Shown here: positions 1 through 30,502 of the stretch, piece by piece
How the letters are laid out: each line of letters begins with the position of its first letter
How positions within the stretch are numbered: the first letter of the stretch is position 1
Source of the DNA: Euglena gracilis
Lineage: Eukaryota > Euglenida > Euglenophyceae > Euglenales
Reading direction: 5' to 3'
Assembly (NCBI GenBank): GCA_039621445.1
Contig: CP154956.1
Location: forward strand, 74,996,192-75,060,191
DNA: 64,000 bases
The notes under the pieces: generated by a model
What the model saw: only the letters and a program-made list of their open reading frames with translations
What the model was told of the DNA's origin: nothing
The model's database searches: none
Translations under genes and position numbers: made by a program

Positions 1-1069
1 AAGAAGACACAAAAAAACCCGAAGTAACTGTTTTATGGGGGGCGATAGAGGGCCTCCAGGGGTGCATTTCTTCTGACAGACACTTTCGGAAATAAAAATG
101 TACGTTTTCTCGAGATATTTTTGAAAAGTCGATTTTTTGACCGAAAATCTCACCCTGGCGAAATGTCAGAGTCGAAACTGGGGAAAGGGTTGGCTGATCC
201 TATTCAGTTTGGACCCCTTGTTGGCTGACTAACTCGGGCCCGGTGGGGAGTTGGGAGTCAGATGGAGGTGATTCGGAAAGCTGGGATCCAGCCGCTCGCG
301 ACTGAAAAAAAAAATCCCCCCCGGGAACCGGGCCGGGTCATGCTGCGGTTTTCCCAGGGGCGGGGGGTAGGGGTAGGGGTAAACCCCCCCCAAAATAAGA
401 CCTCCCCCCAAAATAAGACCCCCCCCAAAATAAGAGCCCCCCGATGGCGCGAAGCGCCGAAGACGGTGAAAATTTTCCCCTGGAAAAACCCCAATTTCAC
501 ACACCAAAATGATGAAATTTCAAAATATTTCTGATTATTGAAATGCAAAAAATCATGCTAAATGTCAATTTACACCAATTTATACATGGCGCAAAGCGCT
601 GAAGGAAAAATTCAGTGCTTTTGGGAACCCGAAAAAAACGATGTTTTTTTCTGGCCCCGGTCGGTCAAGAAAAAACCCAAAAATAAGACCCCCCCAAAAC
701 TTAAGACCCCTCTGTGGAGGTTTCCAGCAACAGACCCAAAAATAAGACCCGGGTCTCATTTTTGGGGGGGGTTAAATTTTTTCCTGGTGGTGAGATTTGC
801 CAAGGTATAAGAGCTCAGCGCCCCCCCCCCCCAGCCCTGGACTTTGGGTGAAAAAAATGTACCACGGGGGTTATAAAATGGGGGGGGGAGAGTTATGAGT
901 TTTGCCAAAAGATTGCAGTCCTGATTTTGATTCAGACAAAACTCTTTTCTGGTGCACACTTTCCAGCTTCTTGATTTGGTTCATGATTTGCGTAGAGGCA
1001 TGCATGTGCATCCGTGCGGATGTCTTTGGTGTTCATGCATTTATGCACAGATGCAAATGCATGGCATAC
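1..1069. other. Intronic or flanking sequence with one TAAGACCCC-type repeat
   Basis: This lies downstream of the last visible TRIP13-like exon, so it is probably more intron. It holds one copy (380-776) of a repeat family whose arms contain alternating AATAAGACCCCCCC units, closing with AAGACCCGGGTCTC and a TTTTTGGGGGGGG arm. I see nothing coding. Confidence 0.5.
380..776. repeat. AATAAGACCCCC/GGGTCTTATTTT inverted-repeat family, copy 1
   Basis: Multiple CCCCCCAAAATAAGA units on the left face a GGGTCTCATTTTTGGGG unit on the right, so the whole can fold as a hairpin. Related copies are near 19125-19545, 56160-56310, 61795-62130, 63005-63160 and 63490-63840. Several also carry an internal GGCGCGAAGCGCC-like short palindrome. 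Confidence 0.6.
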
Positions 1070-21560
<20,491 letters not shown>

Positions 21561-22135
21561 CTGAAAAAGCAACAAACAAAATAGCATTGTCAGATCCAAT
21601 AAAAAAGACATCTGTTCATTGGCATCTAAATTTGTCGGTGGTCCCCAAAGCCATCTTCTCCCCCTGACCCTCAATCCCCCCCACCCCTGGGTGCCAGCCC
21701 GGGCACGATTGAAGGCAAGGCCGTGGGGCCAACCTTGAGGTGCCAAATTCGCATGTTAAAATATCGGCGTGCCAAGCACACAATAGGCCAAAAGGCAAAA
21801 AATGGGGGGCCTTGCAAGTTCAGTCCAAATCCAACGGTGGGGGCCAAATCTGCATGCAAGGAGGAGGGGGGGAGGGGGTGAATGACTTCTTTTGGAGGGG
21901 TATGTGGTGAAAATCGAGTTTTTTTCAGTTTCAGATTTTCATCTGTTCGATGGGTTTTGGATTTCAGGCTTAAGATTAGGGATACCTGTCGGGTGAGTTT
22001 CTTTTTGTAATATGATTTTGGTCATTTTTTTCTATTCCATATTCAAAAAGCAGGGCCCTCTGAAAACATGCAAATTCCCAGGTTTCCAACGGGGCGATCA
22101 ACTGAATTCAAATATATTCCCCATTCCTGTCCTGA

Positions 22136-23783
22136 CGTCCTGACCAAGCACCTATAGTCAAGCCCAAAATTTCCCCATTTTAGGCCATTTTAGGCCATTT
22201 TGGGCCATTTTAGGCCATTTTAGGCCATTTTAGGCCATTTTAGGCCATTTTATGGTATAGGTGGGGGTTCTGAAAATCATAATTTTGCGTCATTTTTGTC
22301 CCGAAAACTGCATCATAACTGCATCACACACCTTCTCTTATTCAGTAATACAAGTGGACAGGGTTATTGACACCATTTGGACAAAATTACTAAAACTTTT
22401 GGACAAAATTATTGAAACTTTTGGACAAAGCTATTGAAACTCAGAAAAAAATAAGCACATGGAAACTGAGGAAATCCTCAAACCTTGTATTGTGTTCAAA
22501 ATGTGATCCCACGCTTCATTAATCTGGACGGTTCACTTTGTTGCAAAAATAAATTAACGTGGAAACAACCTTGTTCAGTTTGGTTCATCAGAAGAAACAA
22601 CTCATACCGTCCAATTTCAACGTACTGACAATCACACCATTCCTTCTTCAATGATATTTGATTTGTTTAGAAGTAACAAATTGAGTAAATTTTGAGTTTG
22701 CACCCCGAAGGGCGGCGAGACGATAACACTTTTTTATTACCCCCCCCCCCCTAGTCGTATGACCGGGTTCCTGCAACCTGTGACCGGGGGGGGGGGGTCA
22801 TAACACCCCCATAACCTGCAACCTGTGACCGGGGGGTGGTCGTAAATGAGGTGGCGGTCATAGGTAAGGTGGTGTTAAATTTTTCGCAACCTGCAACCTG
22901 TGACCGGGGGGGTCATAACACCCCCATGACCTGCAACCTGTGACCGGGGGGTGGTCGTAAATGAGGGGTGGTCGTACGACTAGGGGGGGGGGTAATCGGC
23001 CAAAAAATGAGTCAAATTTTGAGATTGCCACCTGAAGGGCGGCGAGACAATAACACTTTTTTGTTCATCATAATTTGGAAATCCAAGGATGTTGTTTAAA
23101 AACGTTTAATTGCCTTCAAAACACGCTAAAACCATCAAAAAAAACCAACAAGAAGCATTTTGGTTATGTTTTTTTTGTTGTTGCAAACCTTGTCCTTTTG
23201 CCCAAAATGCAAATCTGAAAAACAGGTTGTTTGAAAACATTTGACAACCTTGCGGAAATCCACCTGGTGGACAAACAAAATCTGCTTGTCCCTCCCAGGC
23301 TGCTCCAAGCCGTTCCAGCCTCATGCGTCCTCCGCCCCCTGGGGATATCCAGAGCCATTTACGGCAGTGAATTTTTTTTAGAAAAAAACCGAACATATAC
23401 TAAAATTTTTTATTTGTGCAACCAAAAAGCGCAAATTTATGCTGGATTGTGATTTGAAGGAATCCCGGTACCTAAAGAATAAACATGCACATCTTTCAAT
23501 TGAAATTTTCCCAACATCTTTCACCTTTTTTTATTTTTTTCTGTATTTTCCCCATACTTCTAAATTTGACACCGAAAATCATTACCTGAGTGGCTTCAGT
23601 TGTTCACACAAAAAATTGCAACAGAATTATGCAACAGAATTTTTCCAAATTTAGGCAATTTTAGGCCATTTTAGGCCATTTTAGGGACCCCCATCTATAG
23701 GGGGTCAAAAAGTCATTTTAGGCCATTTTAGGCCATTTTAGGCCATTTTAGGCCATTTTAGCTATAGGTGCTTGGTCCTGACG
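22136..23783. mobile_element. Inverted-repeat element with subterminal TAGGCCATTTT arrays
   Basis: GACCAAGCACCTATAG near 22141 and its inverse CTATAGGTGCTTGGTC near 23762 form a 16-bp inverted repeat. Just inside each end is a tandem array of the 11-mer TTTTAGGCCAT (22176-22252, about 7 units; 23648-23760, about 7 units split by ACCCCCATCTATAGGGGGT). The interior is AT-rich and without a convincing ORF, and contains a nested GTCGTACGAC-type hairpin repeat (22735-23005). It is probably a non-autonomous DNA transposon. I could not see a clean target duplication. Confidence 0.6.
22735..23005. repeat. TGACCGGGG/CCTGCAACCTG hairpin repeat flanked by 58-bp direct repeats
   Basis: The left end TTACCCCCCCCCCCCTAGTCGTA and right end TCGTACGACTAGGGGGGGGGGGTAA are inverted. 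Inside, the CCTGCAACCTGTGACCGGGG unit occurs four times. The element is bounded by a roughly 58-bp direct repeat (22678-22737 and 23007-23065) that includes GAAGGGCGGCGAGAC and ATAACACTTTTTT. That is far longer than a normal target duplication. Confidence 0.65.
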
Positions 23784-24301
23784 CAGGGGGGGGGAATTGA
23801 TATCGGAGGCCTTCGGAAAAATTGCGGAAAAATTGCGGAAAAATTGCGGAAATTGCGGAAAAATTGCGGAAAAATTGATATCGGGTATACACATTTCTGC
23901 TTGGGGGGACTTAGAAAATTTTCAATTGTGAGGTTCAGAACACCGCAACACCCACGTCGATGCAGGCGAGCACAAATCAACACGCTTGATGTTCTTTGCA
24001 CAGGTGGGACGCACCCAATCCTGTGACCAGTGGTGCACCTGTGAGAAAAATTGGTAAACTGGGGGGGGAACAACAAAACACAATAGCACACCTGTTGATC
24101 CATTTGAAGAATGGCTTGAACTCATTGCATCTTCCATCTTCGGTGGTGGGGAAAAAATTCTTCAAAAAAATGGTGAAAAATTGCGGAAAAATTGTGGAAA
24201 TTGTGGAAAAATTGCGGAAAATTGCGGAAAATTGCGGAAATTGCGGAAAATTGCGGAAATTGCGGAAAAATTGCGGATATCAATTTCCCCCCCCCCTGCC
24301 T
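23783..24301. mobile_element. MITE-like element with subterminal TTGCGGAAAAA arrays
   Basis: The left end CGCAGGGGGGGGGGAATTGATATC and right end GATATCAATTTCCCCCCCCCCTGC are inverted. Next to each is an array of AAAAATTGCGG units (23815-23880; 24170-24285). The middle (23890-24160) contains no supported gene. It abuts the TAGGCCATTTT element at 23783. Confidence 0.7.
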
Positions 24302-24532
24302 GACGAAGCCTGTTGTATTCCCAACGACGGCCTTTTGACACAGCACACACAAAGAAAAGAGGAAACAGCAAAATTTGTTTTGGAAACATTGCCACAGAAA
24401 GCCAAAGAGCCCCCCCCCCCGAATGACAACAGGTTGTTGTCCAGCTTTTGAACTGGTGGAAAGTCCAGATGGGTTCGCTACAAATGAGGGGTTCATTATC
24501 AGAGATTGCCATAGAGAAAAGTCATCACGCCC

Positions 24533-24610
24533 CTACCCCCCCCCCCTATGTCCAACGACCGGTAACCTCTGTCCTCTGACCGGGGGGTTGGTTGTTGGAC
24601 ATCGGGAAAA
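24533..24610. repeat. CCCTATGTCCAACGACC repeat fragment
   Basis: CCCCCCCTATGTCCAACGACCGG followed by CCTCTGACCGGGGGGTTGGTTGTTGGACAT. Same family as 25345-25420, 39276-39672 (most complete) and 43657-43745. Confidence 0.55.
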
Positions 24611-25344
24611 AAAAGTTTGCCGAAACCCCCCCAAACAGGTCAAATTTTTCCTTCCGGGGCTTCGCGCCCCCATTTCCAGCCCTGTCAACAAATATTTACT
24701 CAAATAGCACCCAAAACTGACATCCTTGGACGATTTTGTTGCGGAGATCACGTCAAGAGAACATACAAGGAAAATGCAAACAAAGGTAGGTGACCAATGT
24801 AAGGAGGCTCAGTGACGGAAAACACCGGTCACAGAAACGAAACGGAATCACAGCGGCGCAACCATAACGCAACTTCCTCTTCCCTCCCATCCCTTCCCTT
24901 CCATGTCTCTCCAACCATCACTCCGTCACCCTTTTTTGGGTACTGGGGAAACCCTTTTTCCGATCCCACATCACGGCAAACCCTTGCACAACTTTTCCAT
25001 CCTTTCCCACCACAGGTGCAGATTCCTTCTTTTTCTTCGGTTCTCCCATCTTCGGGACCTCCAAATTTGGAGGAATGAAATCATCCCGCATCACATCACG
25101 AGTGAAATACTAGGTAACACCCGAAAATGTCATGGTGGAATGCTGGGAGTGTGTTGAAGCTCCTTCAACAACCGCAGGCACTATCTCCCCGGTGGTGCAC
25201 TCTTAATGCACAAAACTCCCTGGAGGGAACATTTTAATGGACGATGGGCTGCGGGGTAGAGGACAAGGGAGGAAGAAAAGCCTTTCAGGGCTGGCAAACC
25301 TCCCGTTTTCACACACCTGCAAAAAAAACATCAAACCTCCGAAA

Positions 25345-25420
25345 AGGTGTCCTCTAACCGGGGGGGGGGGGCGTTGGACATAGGGGGGTCGTTGGACATA
25401 GGGGGGGGGAGGGTAAGGAT
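25345..25420. repeat. GTTGGACATAGGGGG repeat fragment
   Basis: Two CGTTGGACATAGGGGG units follow CCTCTAACCGGGG. It is a partial copy of the element seen whole at 39276-39672. Confidence 0.55.
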
Positions 25421-25507
25421 GACAGACAATCATTTTATTTTCAGGCAAATATGATAAAAACCATTGTTCACAATACAAAAATCTTCGACCACAATCCAAA
25501 AAGCTTG

Positions 25508-28500
25508 ATGAGGACGCTCCCTCTGGTCTTGCTCCTGCTCCTCATCTCAGAAAACGGTCAACCCGCTGGCATTTTGTGTGTGTGAATGCCTGACTGCCCA
25601 GCTTCAAGCTTCAGCACTTTGCTGCAACTTTTGTGGGTGCCAGGTGCTGGGTCCAACAGAACAAATAAAACTGTAGCGGAGAGGAGAGAAAAATTACCTC
25701 TCCCTTCTTCCAGGTTTAGGACCCCGCCCTTAGCAACTGGAAAGGATGACCAAAAAACTTCCCTTCTTCAAACAGAATCAGGTTGATTCCCCATGGTAAA
25801 CCCACCGTCACTTTTTCTGAACCCATCAATAAATAACTTCAACCAATTTCAGAATTATACTGACCCATTCAACGGCTACATGATTACCGGAATGTGGGTT
25901 CTTTTGGAACAACCTTAATGAATTCTTCTCTCCTCTCCATGCTGCTCAGGGTTTGATATAAAGGTCAGACCCCATCCAGGGGATTTCTCAAGGACCCCCT
26001 GGGGGGGTCCAGCCTCCGGTTGGAAAGGCTGCTGGCTAGAAACGAGCTGCTGGCTGGACCCCCCTGGGAGGGATAGGGAGGGGGGAGGAGAGGGGTCCGG
26101 GGCTGGAGGGGACTGTGCTGAGGTGGGTCGATGAAAAAAACTTCCTAAAACATTTTTGCCTTCTCGACATTTTGACTATCCCTGCATTTTTTTTTTTTCT
26201 GTTCCTCTAGTCCCGATCCAGCCTTGATCTAGGTGAGCTGGGCAGCCCAGTTGGCTGGCCAGCCTGCGGCCGGTTGGCCCGGCCTCCGGCCGAACCCAAC
26301 TTTATTTCACCGACCCCCGGGGGGGGGGGGCTCCCAGCCCCGATTTGGGCTGCTGGCTGGCTGGACCCCCCCCCCCCAAGTGATAGGGTCCCCTCTGGCT
26401 TAAGAAATCCCCTGACCCCACCCCTTGCTCCAGGAGGGGGTGTGGGTGGGGGACACACCCCTCCCCCAGTTAAACAGCGGCGTGGTCTGGGTGACCGATT
26501 TTTTGGTCTGGCGCGAAGCGTCGGGCCGAAAATTTCTGCCCCCCCCCAAAATTGAACTTTTTGGGAGGGGTCTCGGAGGGGTCCTCTGGTCCGGGGGGGG
26601 GGGGCGGGGGGGACACCCCCACCTATAAAAAAAAACTTTCCATATATCGAACCCTGGGGCCACCCCAGCACACCATGAACAATCTGCCGGCGCCGCTGGT
26701 CCACCTCACCACTGACCTCCATCATGTCGTTCCACAGCACCGCATCACAGCGCCACAGACATCGGCGGAGGTTGAAACGGCTGTGTGCGACCTGAGGGGC
26801 AGACTGAGGACGACGCGAGAAAAAAAGCCCTTGTCCCTTAGCAGTGCCCGAATCAGCTGACAGAAGGCAAGACAAACAAGGCGGTCCAGTAACCCAGCTC
26901 CCGTTCTTGGGCACAGGATCTCAAATAAGCTGGCAAGGGGGGGGGGGTTGAAAACATTGTCACAAGAACCTGGCAGCACACCAAGTTGTTCAAGGAGGGT
27001 TGGATTCAATCCAAAATTCGCATGCGGCACTCACCCGCGACGGTAAATTTGGGGATGGACACCTTTTCTCATGCGCTGCTCATACTCATTACACATGCTC
27101 ATAGCCACCGAACAATCAGACTTCGAGCCCCTGAGGAGAACCCCCCCAAATATAAAGCCCCCCGGCATCATCATCATCATCATCATGTTTGGGTGAGATT
27201 TCAAGATCCTTAGGGGGGGGGCGCTATATTTTGAGGGGGAATATTTTTTTTGGGTGGCCTATATCATTTTCGACGGCCTTCAACTACCGTCAAATACCAA
27301 TGTTTTATCAATATTTTGTTGTGCACCCCCTATTTCCCCCAGAATTTGGCAATTTTTGTCCGAAATGGACGATTGATGGTGAAAAATTGTTGTATCCACC
27401 AGAATTTTCCTGCTTTTTTCCTGAATGACACCATCGACAGGCTCTACATCGGGCGGGGGGGGACTTATATCTGGGGGGCAAAAAACCAAATCCCCTGGCG
27501 GAGGGCTTTGTATTTTTTGGGGGGGTTACTTTTTCTTTGTGCTCTCCCGCGGAAACGTGGGCAGGCAAAGAGGAGCACATAAACTTGCTGGAACTGTGCC
27601 TGCGGTAAGGGAATACAAAATTTGCCAAACATGAAACCAAAAAAAGTGGAAATGAAAAGAGAAAAAAAATGAGTTTGCTCTCCCCTTCTGGACTTTCCCC
27701 AGAGGGTTTTTTAGGGCCTGGGGGATCTGGACCATGCCATTGCTCACCAACCCTCCCGGGGGTCACTTTCAACTTTCAAAGAACCAATCGATCACTTTTC
27801 GAAAACCAGTCACCCACGCCACTCAGCCAAAAATGGACTAAATCAATGGATTTTTGGTCGAAACCCCCCAAAATCCCTGGCCTACCCCCCCCCCCTTCGG
27901 CCAATCCTGGCCAACCCCCCCCCCCGGGGATCTGGAGCCAAAAACCAGTCAGTCACCCCGAAAAAACCAGTCACCCCCCCTGGGGGTAGGACACACATTG
28001 AGCAAAGATATAGTCTGGAGCCACCCAATCCCTGGGGGGGGGGGCGCATGGTCCTGAGGGGGGGGGTCTTATATGGGGGGGGGGGCATGGCAGTATTCCC
28101 TGACCCCACGGCACGGCATGCCGACCCATAAGCCGATTTCGCTGATTTTCATCGGCCCAAAGCAGGGGGGGGGGATTGAAAAACTTCATTGTTTGGTACC
28201 CCCCCACATTGTCCCCCCCCTTGAAGCCGTGTTACATCCATGATGTTCACTGGCCGTGAAAACCATGTTCAGTCCACCTACACAGCGGTGATGCACACAT
28301 GTTCGTAACACGTTTTCCTGTAATGTGCACCTGTTCAAGATCAGGGTAAACACGTTTTCCATACAATGTACATATGTTACAAACACGGTTCATTTCGACT
28401 GTACTGTGTGACAAATCAAAAATGTATTGGATGATTTTTAGGAATCAATTTTGGGGTGCAATTTCTTTTGGTGCCTTGACCGAAATCAGAGGAAATTTCC

Positions 28501-29161
28501 CAACCTGGGGGGGGGGTGGATCCCCCAGGTCACCAAATTAAAAAAAAACCCCTGCCTTGCCCACATTTTCCCCTGAGAATCCCTACCATAGGCTTCAAAC
28601 ACTAACTTAGCCACTCCCCTTGAAGGATGGCCAAATGGTAACTGCAGAGTCGACAGTTTGGTTCCCACACTTTCGAGTGTGCACTCAGGCTTTGACTTGG
28701 CATTGTACATTCAGCACAGGTCGGAATGCCAGTATTCCTGTCAAGGGGGGCAATTCACCTGAAACTCTCACAGGGTGGGCAATTGAAAAACTTCCGGGGG
28801 TTGACAATGGAGGGAGCAGCAGCTTTGCGCGGTACACGCCAAAAATGAAGAAAATGGGATGTGGGGCAACGCTATGGGATACTTATGCTATCAGTGACTC
28901 ACTTTTGTTGCTAGGTCCTTCCCACGTCAGGATAAAGGCCAAAATGGATACACTGGTGAGGGATGGGGATTGAAAATGAAAACAATGATGCATTGCCAGC
29001 AAATAAGACAACGACCCCCAGGTTTAAAATCCTTTTGTGCCAGCTGTAAAAGAAACGTTCCACTTTTTTTCATTCTCAGCATTTCCAAAATGCCCAAAAC
29101 TTTATTTTTTTTTTAAAAAAACTTCAACCATTATTTCTGGCCCCACAGACTGAAAATATGA

Positions 29162-29214
<53 letters not shown>

Positions 29215-29224
29215 CACACTCACA

Positions 29225-29290
<66 letters not shown>

Positions 29291-29698
29291 AGCTATAAAT
29301 AAGCAGCCAAAATACTGCAGAGAAAAAGAAAAGAGTGAAAAATGAAAAAAAACAAATGTAAAAAACATGATTCATTGTGCTTGAATTTGTCTGTTTAAAG
29401 GTCCAGTCTTTCTTTCAATGGTGACCTGTCTGCTTCCGAAAAAAGAATTCGATTGGTGAATTTAAAGTACTTAAAGTACTTAAAGTATTTGGGGTCTTAC
29501 TTACTATTATTTTTTCAAAGTCACAGTGTTGCCCATCCTGCAATTGCAGAAAATGGACCACCAGGTCAATTCCACATAACAGAATCATACAAATGGTCAG
29601 GAGGCCGTAGGACAAACCACGAGTCCAATGCCGGCCATCGCTTCGTAGTGGGAATGCGATGCTGCTTGGCCGCCCTCTTGGACACACAAAATAACCTG
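25508..29698 (+). CDS. Gene of unknown function starting with a signal peptide (first 4 exons)
   Basis: Exon 1 (25508-25575) begins [18 protein letters not shown], a typical cleavable signal peptide, and ends at a GTGTGTG donor. Exon 2 (25602-25643, [13 protein letters not shown]) and exon 3 (25714-25781, [16 protein letters not shown]) have clean cag acceptors and GT donors, and all three join in frame. A fourth in-phase candidate is 29583-29698 ([15 protein letters not shown]), also between AG and GT sites, after a 3.8-kb intron full of repeats. Its R...HRF..GMRC pattern faintly recalls sulfatase-modifying-factor C-termini, but that is weak. The product presumably enters the secretory pathway. 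I do not recognise the family. The minus strand of exon 4 is also open, with a hydrophobic segment, so exon 4 is the least certain. Confidence 0.45.
25947..26656. mobile_element. MITE family C copy 3, split by a nested family A MITE
   Basis: The left end CAGGGTTTGATATAAAGG (25947) and right end CATATATCGAACCCTG (26656) are the termini of family C. The family A element at 25977-26414 sits within it. Removing the insert leaves about 270 bp that match the right-hand part of the copies at 43767 and 56394. This fixes the order of insertion: C first, then A. The whole lies in the long intron of the plus-strand gene. Confidence 0.75.
25977..26414. mobile_element. hAT-like MITE, family A copy 2 (nested)
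   Basis: Terminal repeats CAGGGGATTTCTCAAGG / CTTAAGAAATCCCCTG. The flanks accccatc and accccacc form an 8-bp target duplication with one mismatch. The internal CTGGCTGG and GGCCTCCGGCCG tracts match copies 1 and 3. Confidence 0.85.
26717..26803 (-). CDS. Candidate exon, unknown product
   Basis: On the minus strand 29 codons ([19 protein letters not shown] core) lie between a gtcgtcctcag acceptor and a GAG|GTCAGTGG donor. A further open stretch upstream (26804-26935) reads [18 protein letters not shown]. The plus strand is also open ([14 protein letters not shown]). I do not recognise either reading. It lies in the presumed intron of the plus-strand gene. Confidence 0.3.
27135..27990. repeat. 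Two adjacent hairpin repeats (AAATATAA family; AACCAGTCAC family)
   Basis: 27135-27540 carries CCCCCCAAATATAAAGCC and GTATTTTTTGGGGGGGTT arms, plus a (CAT)n run at 27170-27186. 27744-27990 carries CCCGGGGGTCAC, AAAACCAGTCAC and CCAGTCACCCCCCC units like the copy at 14854. From 27990 to 28480 I see only G/C-tract DNA. Confidence 0.5.
28486..28973. other. Open but unassigned stretch
   Basis: Both strands are open for 70-117 codons: minus from 28710 with [20 protein letters not shown], and plus from 28620 with [13 protein letters not shown]. Neither shows a family motif or well-placed splice sites. The composition is less repetitive than its surroundings, so an exon is possible but not shown. 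Confidence 0.2.
29163..29288. repeat. (CA)n microsatellite with CACACT interruptions
   Basis: About 125 bp of CA repeat with four CACACT units near 29207-29227. Confidence 0.97.
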
Positions 29699-30224
29699 GT
29701 TTCTGGATATGACATTGCAAATGTCATGTGTCATATGTCATCAAAATGTGGCACACACCTAAAACAAGGTATCGGGTGAACCCCAAAGAGCTCGACCGAA
29801 CTGACATTCTTTGAATGAACTGATTTGACGTTGACCGCATCTTAACTGCAACTGAGAAACCTTTCGGGAGGAGTATCAGAACCAGATGGAGACAAGGAAC
29901 CAGTCGAAGCGTTGAGAACTTTGAATCACGTGCAGTTGCCTGGACTTTGTTGTATCTTTGTTCCTTGTGCAGCACACTTTTGGATATGATGGAATCAATT
30001 TCCTTTTGAAACTTCTTCCAGGGCATCCCTCAATGTTCCTTGTTGTCAACTAGTTGAACTGTTCAATCGATGCATCGCAAATGCAAGGTCATTGAGCAGA
30101 TCATAGAAAATGGATACAATTAAGAGCAGTGGGTGAATGTGCGGAATTTCTTCACTTGAGTTACGTGGAACGGTCGAAACAAACAGAATGCTTCCAGTGC
30201 CAGTAAACCTTCATAACCAAAAAC

Positions 30225-30350
30225 AACCTCAAAAAAAAAAACAACCTGTGCACCTGTTTGGACCAAATTCAATGTGGCATCCTCTCAATGTCCTTCAAAA
30301 AATTCCACTAAAAATGAACAATGGAGGAATGATGAAGAACGAGATCACCT
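30225..30350 (+). repeat. ~125-bp dispersed repeat, copy 1 of 2
   Basis: ACAACCTGT.CACC...TTGGACCAAA, CATCCTCTCAATGTCC, CCACTAAAAATGAA and GGAGGAATGATGAA occur in the same order at 33560-33695. The two copies flank the hAT-like transposon but lie outside its terminal repeats, so they are not its long repeats. Confidence 0.7.
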
Positions 30351-30502
30351 CATAAACCTGAATGCCGCTCCGCCGTGCACTGGAAAAATGGAATGCGGGG
30401 TCTATGATTGCAGGATTACACAAGGCAAAAGTTTTCTTCGCACCCAACCTCCCTCGGTCCATCCAGATGTGTACAAAAAAGCTGCATAAATGAAATACAA
30501 AT

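Noticed and set aside
22176-24285. CRISPR-like regular arrays (TAGGCCATTTT; TTGCGGAAAAA)
   Set aside because: Units are 11 bp and contiguous, with no unique spacers, and lie at the ends of inverted-repeat elements in a eukaryotic genome.
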